A DNA stretch of 10,304 nucleotides from DASQDN01 sp035630195. Lineage in GTDB: Bacteria; Acidobacteriota; Terriglobia; Bryobacterales; Bryobacteraceae. The DNA is taken from positions 1-10,304 of the forward strand of contig DASQLD010000711.1 of NCBI GenBank assembly GCA_035630195.1, read 5' to 3'. Shown here one piece after another: positions 6,303 through 10,304 of this stretch. Each line of letters begins with the position of its first letter. Position 1 is the stretch's first letter. Made by a program: the position numbers and the translations under genes. The notes below the pieces were generated by a model. That model was not told where the DNA came from, made no database searches, and worked only from the letters and a program-made list of their open reading frames with translations.

Positions 6303-7523
6303 ATGTCCAATACACAATTGATCAAAGACGCCCTCACCGCTGGTGACGGGCTCGTTCGCCTTGCGCCCTGTTGGGTTCCCCGATCCTTTCTGATGCCGGG
6401 TGGCCGGCTGAAGCTCGACCCCCGCGACCTCTATGCCCTCGGAGCCCATCGTGGCGGCATAGACGAGCGCTGGTTTTCCTCGACCACCAACGCCGATAAC
6501 GGGCCCGGAACACCGCAGGATGAGGGGCTCAGCTACATTGTCTTCGACGGCAAAAAAACGCTGTTAAAGGAAGCGATTGATACCCAAGGCGACGCGTTTC
6601 TCGGCGCCGGTGTCATGCGTGAGCATGGCGGTTGGAATCTGCTCTGCAAATTCTTCGACAATCTCGGCCCCATCCCGCACCACATGCATCAGAACGAAGC
6701 CGACGCCAAGAGAGTCGGCCGGCGCGGGAAGCCGGAAGCATATTATTTCCCGCCGCAGTACAACTTCAAGGACAACAACTTTCCCTACACGTTCATGGGA
6801 CTTGAGCCCGGAACAACGAAGGACGACATTCGCCGTTGCCTTGAGCGTTGGAACGAGGGCGACAACGGAATCCTCTACCATTCGAAGGCTTACAAGCTCA
6901 AACCCGGTACTGGCTGGCAGATCGACGCAGGCATCTTGCACGCGCCCGGGTCGCTCGTCACCTACGAGCCGCAGGTCAACTCCGACGTCTTCGGAATGTT
7001 TCAGTCGCTGGTCGAAGGCCGCGCTGTGCCGTGGGATCTGCTGGTCAAAGACGTTCCCAAAGAGAACCACCACGATCTCGATTACATCATTGGCATGCTT
7101 GACTGGGACGCAAACATCGATCCCGAATTCGCCAAGAACCGTCTCTTCCATCCGTCACCTGTCAAAGCCGAGGCAGAGATGCGAGCCGCTGGATATTCTG
7201 AGCAGTGGGTCGTCTATTCCACCGGCTACTATTCGGCCAAGGAACTTACAGTACTTCCGAAGCGCTCGGTGACAATAAAGGATGCGGCGGCCTATGGTCT
7301 GATCGTCGTCCAGGGTTGGGGCTCCATCGGCAAAATGGAGGTGGAAACACCTTCGCTGATCCGATTTGGGGAACTGACGAAGGATGAGCTTTTCGTCGCC
7401 GCGGATGCAGCGTCGGCGGGTGTCGTCATCACGAATCGCAGTGAGACGGAGAACCTCGTAATGCTGAAGCACTTCGGTCCGGGTAATCCGGAAGCGGAAT
7501 CTCTTATCAGGAGCAAGGCATGA
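6303..7523 (+). CDS. Phosphomannose-isomerase-like double-cupin protein
   Basis: A 406-aa soluble protein that I read as a distant class I mannose-6-phosphate-isomerase relative. The N-terminal half carries IPHHMHQNEADAK (124-136), then KPEAYYFP (143-150) and GWQIDAGILHAPGS (204-217). These correspond in order to the His-, Glu- and His-bearing metal-site blocks of that family, with likely ligands H127 or H129, E145 and H213. The C-terminal part (about 300-392) looks like the second cupin barrel (SVTIKDAAAYGLIVVQGWGS). Because the motifs are divergent, it is more likely an isomerase for another sugar or sugar acid than true ManA. The ATG at 6303 has no strong Shine-Dalgarno, and neither nearby upstream ATG/GTG (6286, 6290) is in frame. 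Its stop overlaps the next start as ATGA, making it first of a three-gene unit. There are 64 bases between it and the permease stop, with no clear promoter or terminator. Confidence 0.75.
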   Translation: MSNTQLIKDALTAGDGLVRLAPCWVPRSFLMPGGRLKLDPRDLYALGAHRGGIDERWFSSTTNADNGPGTPQDEGLSYIVFDGKKTLLKEAIDTQGDAFLGAGVMREHGGWNLLCKFFDNLGPIPHHMHQNEADAKRVGRRGKPEAYYFPPQYNFKDNNFPYTFMGLEPGTTKDDIRRCLERWNEGDNGILYHSKAYKLKPGTGWQIDAGILHAPGSLVTYEPQVNSDVFGMFQSLVEGRAVPWDLLVKDVPKENHHDLDYIIGMLDWDANIDPEFAKNRLFHPSPVKAEAEMRAAGYSEQWVVYSTGYYSAKELTVLPKRSVTIKDAAAYGLIVVQGWGSIGKMEVETPSLIRFGELTKDELFVAADAASAGVVITNRSETENLVMLKHFGPGNPEAESLIRSKA

Positions 7524-8452
7524 GTAAAGACATTTCGATCGGCTCGTGGGCGTACACGATCGGTCCTTATACGAAGAACCCCGTAGATTTCGAAACGGTT
7601 TGCGATCGCCTTGAAGAACTCGGGTTCAATGGAGTAGAACTGGGTTCGTTCAAACCGCATCCCAATCCCGATGATCTACCGGAGAAGTCGCAGCGCGCCG
7701 AGCTGATGGAGCGAATGCTTGAGCGCGGACTATCCTTCAGCGGAATCGCGGCCAACTTGTGGGGCGAGAAGCTCATCAACACGGACGATCAATCGCATTA
7801 CATCGCCGAGTTCCAGCGCAACTCTGACTTTGCGCGTGATCTCGGCATCGCCGGCATCCGCGTCGACTGCGTACAGCCGCCTACTATTCATCGCGAAGTC
7901 GATTATCAGACCGCTTTCAACCGCGTCGTCAACACATGGAAGACGTGCGCGGACATCGCTTCCGGAAACGGCCAGTACGTCACCTGGGAGTTCGAGCCCG
8001 GCTTCGCTTTCAACAAACCGAGCGACATCATTCGCATCCACGACGCCGTGGACAAGCAAAACTTCGGCCTGATGTACGACACATGTCACGGGCAAATGGT
8101 CGGTGTCATCGGCGCCAGGCAGGAAGGGGAGAAGGAAACTGTCAGCAACCAGATTGAGCTCATCCGCAGGCTCCGCGGGCGCATCAATCACATTCACCTC
8201 ATCGATTCCGACAACACATGCCACAAGACCGACGATGGGCAGGATGAAACGTCAGCCCATCCACCCTTCGGTCTCGGCATCTTGAACTTCGATGAGATCA
8301 TGCCTGAGCTGTTGAAGGCCGCTCGTGTGCCTCATAACTGGTGGACCATCGATCTCTGCTTCTGGCCGGATGCCTGGGCGGCGACGGAGGTCTGCAAGAA
8401 GTACGTTGACGGACTGGTCGTGAAGTACGGAGGCGTGCCGGCGAATGTCTAA
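7520..8452 (+). CDS. Sugar phosphate isomerase/epimerase-like TIM-barrel protein (PF01261)
   Basis: A 310-aa xylose-isomerase-like TIM-barrel protein, family of IolE, IolI and ketose 3-epimerases. It starts with the beta-1 block DISIGSWAYTIG and continues with LGFNGVELGSF (34-44). Barrel-end residues suited to bind a divalent metal appear in order: E157 or E159 in TWEFEPGF, D187 and H190 in YDTCHGQM, H224 or H226 in NHIHLIDSD, and D278 in TIDLCFWP. This fits the usual Glu-Asp-His-Glu/Asp set. Reactions in the family include epimerisation, isomerisation, dehydration and glycoside cleavage through keto intermediates, so exact chemistry is open. It overlaps the upstream cupin gene by four bases (ATGA) and the downstream oxidoreductase by eight, implying tight co-expression. 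No signal peptide is present, so it is cytoplasmic. Confidence 0.9.
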   Translation: MSKDISIGSWAYTIGPYTKNPVDFETVCDRLEELGFNGVELGSFKPHPNPDDLPEKSQRAELMERMLERGLSFSGIAANLWGEKLINTDDQSHYIAEFQRNSDFARDLGIAGIRVDCVQPPTIHREVDYQTAFNRVVNTWKTCADIASGNGQYVTWEFEPGFAFNKPSDIIRIHDAVDKQNFGLMYDTCHGQMVGVIGARQEGEKETVSNQIELIRRLRGRINHIHLIDSDNTCHKTDDGQDETSAHPPFGLGILNFDEIMPELLKAARVPHNWWTIDLCFWPDAWAATEVCKKYVDGLVVKYGGVPANV

Positions 8453-9611
8453 AGAGCTTCGCGTTGGCATGATCGGCTACGGCTTCATGGGCCGGGCGCA
8501 TTCGAACGCATACAAGCGGCTGAATGATTTCTTTCCTGTCGAGCACCGTCCGGTATTGAAGGCCGTTTGCGCCCGCAATCCCGAAAAGGCGAAACAGTTC
8601 GCCGACAACTGGGGCTACGAGCGGGTCGAAAGCGATTGGCGCAAACTTGTGGAGGCTCCCGATATCGATTTGATCGACATTGGATCTCCGAATGACACGC
8701 ACTTCGAAATCGCAATCGCTGCGGCCAAAGCAGGCAAAATGATCGCCTGCGAGAAGCCGCTCGCGATGGATGTGAAGCAAGCTGAGGAAATGGTGAAGGC
8801 CGTAGAGGCGGCGGGCGTGCCGAACATGGTGTGGTTCAATTACCGCCGTGTGCCCTCCATCGCGCTAGCCAAGCAGCTTGTCGACGAAGGCCGCATCGGC
8901 AAGGCGTACCATTACCGCGCAACGTATCTGCAGGACTGGACCATCTCGCCCGATGTGCCGCAAGGCGGAGCGGCTCTGTGGCGTCTCGACGTGAATGTCG
9001 CCGGGTCCGGCGTTACGGGTGATCTTCTCGCGCACTCGATCGACACGGCCATGTGGTTGAACGGGCCGATCACGCGCGTCGTCGGAAAGACAGCGACATT
9101 CGTGACGGAACGCAAGCATGCAGTCACGGGCAAAGTCGAGCCTGTCGGTATCGACGATGCCTGCATGTTCCTCGCCGAGTTCGCCAACGGCTCCATGGGC
9201 ACATTCGAATCTACTCGCTACGCACGGGGCCGCAAGAATTTCAATACATTCGAAATGAACGGCGCCGATGGCAGCGTTTACTTCGATCTCGAAGAGCCCG
9301 AATATCTACAGTATTTCGAATACACACAGCAGCAATCCGGAAAGAAAACCGAATCGCATCTCACCGGATGGCGCAAGATTCACACCACCAATTCCGAACA
9401 CCCTTACATGGATCGTTACTGGGTTCCTGGTACGACTATCGGCTACGAGCACACGTTCCTCAACGCTCTCGCCGATTTCGTCATGGGGATTGAGAGCGGC
9501 AAGCCGACGCAGCCCGATTTCCGCACCGCCCTGCAAACGCAGAGAGTCTGTGATGCCGTAATCGAATCAGCGCGCTCTGGAAAGTGGATGGAAACCGGCG
9601 TCAGCCAGTAA
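8445..9611 (+). CDS. Gfo/Idh/MocA-family NAD(P)-dependent oxidoreductase
   Basis: A 388-aa sugar or cyclitol dehydrogenase-like protein. The Rossmann dinucleotide motif GYGFMGRAHS spans residues 11-20. IGSPNDTHFEIAIAAAKAG (79-97) and CEKPLAM (102-108) are the canonical cofactor-side blocks; K104 of EKP is the usual catalytic lysine. GDLLAHSIDTAMWL (192-205) supplies the D193 and H197 positions typical of the active site in the C-terminal beta-sheet domain. There is no Tat signal, unlike many planctomycete and acidobacterial paralogues, so it should be cytosolic. The start at 8445 overlaps the TIM-barrel gene by eight bases with no separate promoter. It is last in the unit and faces the convergent DUF1552 gene 263 bases away. 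It likely oxidises a hydroxyl of a sugar, glycoside or inositol that the two partner enzymes then process; the substrate is not deducible. Confidence 0.93.
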   Translation: MSKELRVGMIGYGFMGRAHSNAYKRLNDFFPVEHRPVLKAVCARNPEKAKQFADNWGYERVESDWRKLVEAPDIDLIDIGSPNDTHFEIAIAAAKAGKMIACEKPLAMDVKQAEEMVKAVEAAGVPNMVWFNYRRVPSIALAKQLVDEGRIGKAYHYRATYLQDWTISPDVPQGGAALWRLDVNVAGSGVTGDLLAHSIDTAMWLNGPITRVVGKTATFVTERKHAVTGKVEPVGIDDACMFLAEFANGSMGTFESTRYARGRKNFNTFEMNGADGSVYFDLEEPEYLQYFEYTQQQSGKKTESHLTGWRKIHTTNSEHPYMDRYWVPGTTIGYEHTFLNALADFVMGIESGKPTQPDFRTALQTQRVCDAVIESARSGKWMETGVSQ

Positions 9612-9874
9612 CGCCTTACTCTTTCCGAATGAGCACCACGGAACTACCATGCGCCCCAGCGAACTCATCGAAAAACGATTTGACCTCAGAATACCCATCA
9701 CCAGCTGCGCGAGATAGGCAAGCTGCCTCACCTGTAGTGTGAAGCTCCGTGATGCTGCTTGCTAACACCGAGGAGCGATTAGATTTCCGAGCGCCGCCCG
9801 ACAACCCACAATCGAACCAGGTGGGGCAGGATTATCGCCTGCAGCCAATTTTCAAATCGGCCTTGCCTTCCTGA
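9612..9874. other. Convergent intergenic gap with no intact gene
   Basis: This stretch lies between the stops of two convergent genes. It contains the rearranged partial duplicate at 9709-9777 and no convincing gene. A 62-codon minus-strand open frame (9616-9804) runs through the duplicate in a frame that the neighbouring DUF1552 gene does not use, so I do not call it as a gene. No U-tract hairpin terminator was found for either flanking gene; the only small inverted repeat is CTAG-AAA-CTAG at 9875-9885, just over the DUF1552 stop. Confidence 0.7.
9709..9777 (-). repeat. Rearranged partial copy of the adjacent DUF1552 gene (pseudogene fragment)
   Basis: Two blocks repeat sequence from inside the DUF1552 gene in the same orientation. 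Bases 9709-9731 match 10161-10183 at 22 of 23 positions. Bases 9734-9774 match 10223-10263 at 40 of 41, including 34 identical in a row. Between the blocks the copy has 2 bases where the gene has 39, a net loss of 37 bases that breaks the reading frame. In the gene's frame the copy runs into a TGA right after the ASHY segment. Similarity ends abruptly on both sides. It is either the relic of a tandem duplication or paralogue, or an assembly artefact. Confidence 0.85.
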
Positions 9875-10304
9875 CTAGAAACTAGCCAACTGTGTCTTAG
9901 CGTCCCCGAACTCGGCGAGTTCGACGCCCATCCGATCCATGAGTCCCAAGTACAGACTGCACAACTTACGGTTGTCGTCACCCGACTCGGAATAATCGAG
10001 CGCTCTACCGGTTTTCAGCTTGCCCCCCAGGCCACCAATCGTCACCACCGGCACTTTCTTGTTATCGTGCTTCGTCCCCGACCACATGTTCGACAGGAAC
10101 AGCAGACAGCTATTGTCCAAGACGTTACTCTCCCCTTCGCGCATTGCCTGCAGCCGCTCTGCGAGATAGGCAAGCTGGCTCACTTGGAAGCGCACGATCT
10201 TTTGATAATCTTCCTCGGTGTCGTAGTGCGAAGCTCCGTGATGCTGCTTGCTAACACCGAGGAACGGATAGTAGAGCGCGGACAGATCGCGCGCCAGGAT
10301 CAGC
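9875..10304 (-). CDS. DUF1552-family protein, C-terminal part (5' end beyond the window)
   Basis: The visible 142 codons form the C-terminal third of a DUF1552 (PF07586) protein; members are usually 400-450 aa, often exported by Tat, and of unknown function, common in Planctomycetota, Verrucomicrobiota and Acidobacteriota. Recognisable blocks are FLGVSKQHHGASHYDTEEDY near the visible start, FQVSQLAYLAERLQAM, then VLDNSCLLFLSNMWSGTKHD with the conserved KHD, VPVVTIGGLGGKLKTGR, and the terminal LYLGLMDRMGVELAEFGD. In its relatives DUF1552 genes usually sit beside DUF1592/DUF1588/PSD1 cytochrome-type genes, which would lie to the right here. The reading frame stays open to base 10303, so the GTG at 10195 is internal, not the start. 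The region corresponding to 10161-10266 is partly duplicated in the gap to the left. The stop is TAG at 9875-9877. Confidence 0.88.
   Translation of the reverse strand, partial: LILARDLSALYYPFLGVSKQHHGASHYDTEEDYQKIVRFQVSQLAYLAERLQAMREGESNVLDNSCLLFLSNMWSGTKHDNKKVPVVTIGGLGGKLKTGRALDYSESGDDNRKLCSLYLGLMDRMGVELAEFGDAKTQLASF
10161..10266 (-). repeat. Intact parent copy of the direct repeat inside the DUF1552 gene
   Basis: Counterpart of the rearranged copy at 9709-9777, lying in coding sequence for the segment from FLGVSKQHHGASHY through SQLAYLAE. The two matching blocks are offset by 452 and 489 bases, the difference being the 37 bases missing from the copy. Here the sequence is in frame and matches the family, so this is the source copy. 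Confidence 0.85.

Noticed and set aside
9616..9804. 62-codon minus-strand open frame in the convergent gap
   Set aside because: Its middle is the rearranged DUF1552 repeat read in the wrong frame; kept only as a possible scar, not as a gene.
9875..10195. Separate 106-aa gene starting at GTG 10195
   Set aside because: The same frame continues upstream to the window edge with DUF1552 motifs (LGVSKQHHGASH), so the GTG is an internal valine codon.
1..10304. CRISPR array, tRNA/rRNA, insertion sequence or phage module
   Set aside because: No regularly spaced repeats, cloverleaf, transposase, terminal inverted repeats or phage protein motifs were seen on either strand.

Overview
The window looks like a piece of a moderately high-GC acidobacterial chromosome, possibly of the Solibacter/Bryobacterales type. 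The main clue is two large orphan MacB/FtsX-type permeases of the ADOP kind (acidobacterial duplicated orphan permease). One is preceded by a PadR regulator in an ATGA overlap, an arrangement typical of that phylum. The DUF1552 protein at the right edge and the Gfo/Idh/MocA plus TIM-barrel pair also fit Acidobacteriota, Planctomycetota or Verrucomicrobiota. The taxonomy is inferred from gene content only.

Layout, left to right. (1) 3-1466, minus strand: N-terminal 488 codons of an ADOP-type permease that runs off the left edge. (2) 1533-3289, plus strand: an exported cyclase-family (kynurenine-formamidase-like) hydrolase, overlapped by one base (TAATG) by a HAD-IB phosphatase resembling MtnX, then a 100-aa lipoprotein with a charged helical-repeat body. 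(3) 3301-6238, plus strand: a promoter-like element with a perfect 20-bp palindrome over its predicted start point, then padR and a full-length 847-aa ADOP permease. (4) 6303-9611, plus strand: three overlapping genes, namely a phosphomannose-isomerase-like double-cupin protein, a xylose-isomerase-like TIM-barrel protein and a Gfo/Idh/MocA oxidoreductase, which look like one sugar or cyclitol metabolic unit. (5) 9612-9874: a non-coding convergent gap holding a rearranged partial copy of the neighbouring gene. (6) 9875-10304, minus strand: the C-terminal 142 codons of a DUF1552 protein that runs off the right edge.

How the parts may work together. The PadR protein probably represses its own operon by binding the palindrome, and so controls the permease. 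No MacB-type ATPase is visible, as expected for orphan permeases. The three-gene unit combines an NAD(P)-dependent sugar oxidoreductase, an isomerase/epimerase/lyase-type TIM barrel and a metal-dependent isomerase-type cupin. That set resembles inositol (IolG/IolE/IolB) or 3-keto-sugar logic, but the substrate cannot be read from the sequence. I see no tRNA, rRNA, CRISPR array, IS element or phage gene. The least explained items are the palindromic operator, the three-enzyme unit and the rearranged duplicate beside the DUF1552 gene.
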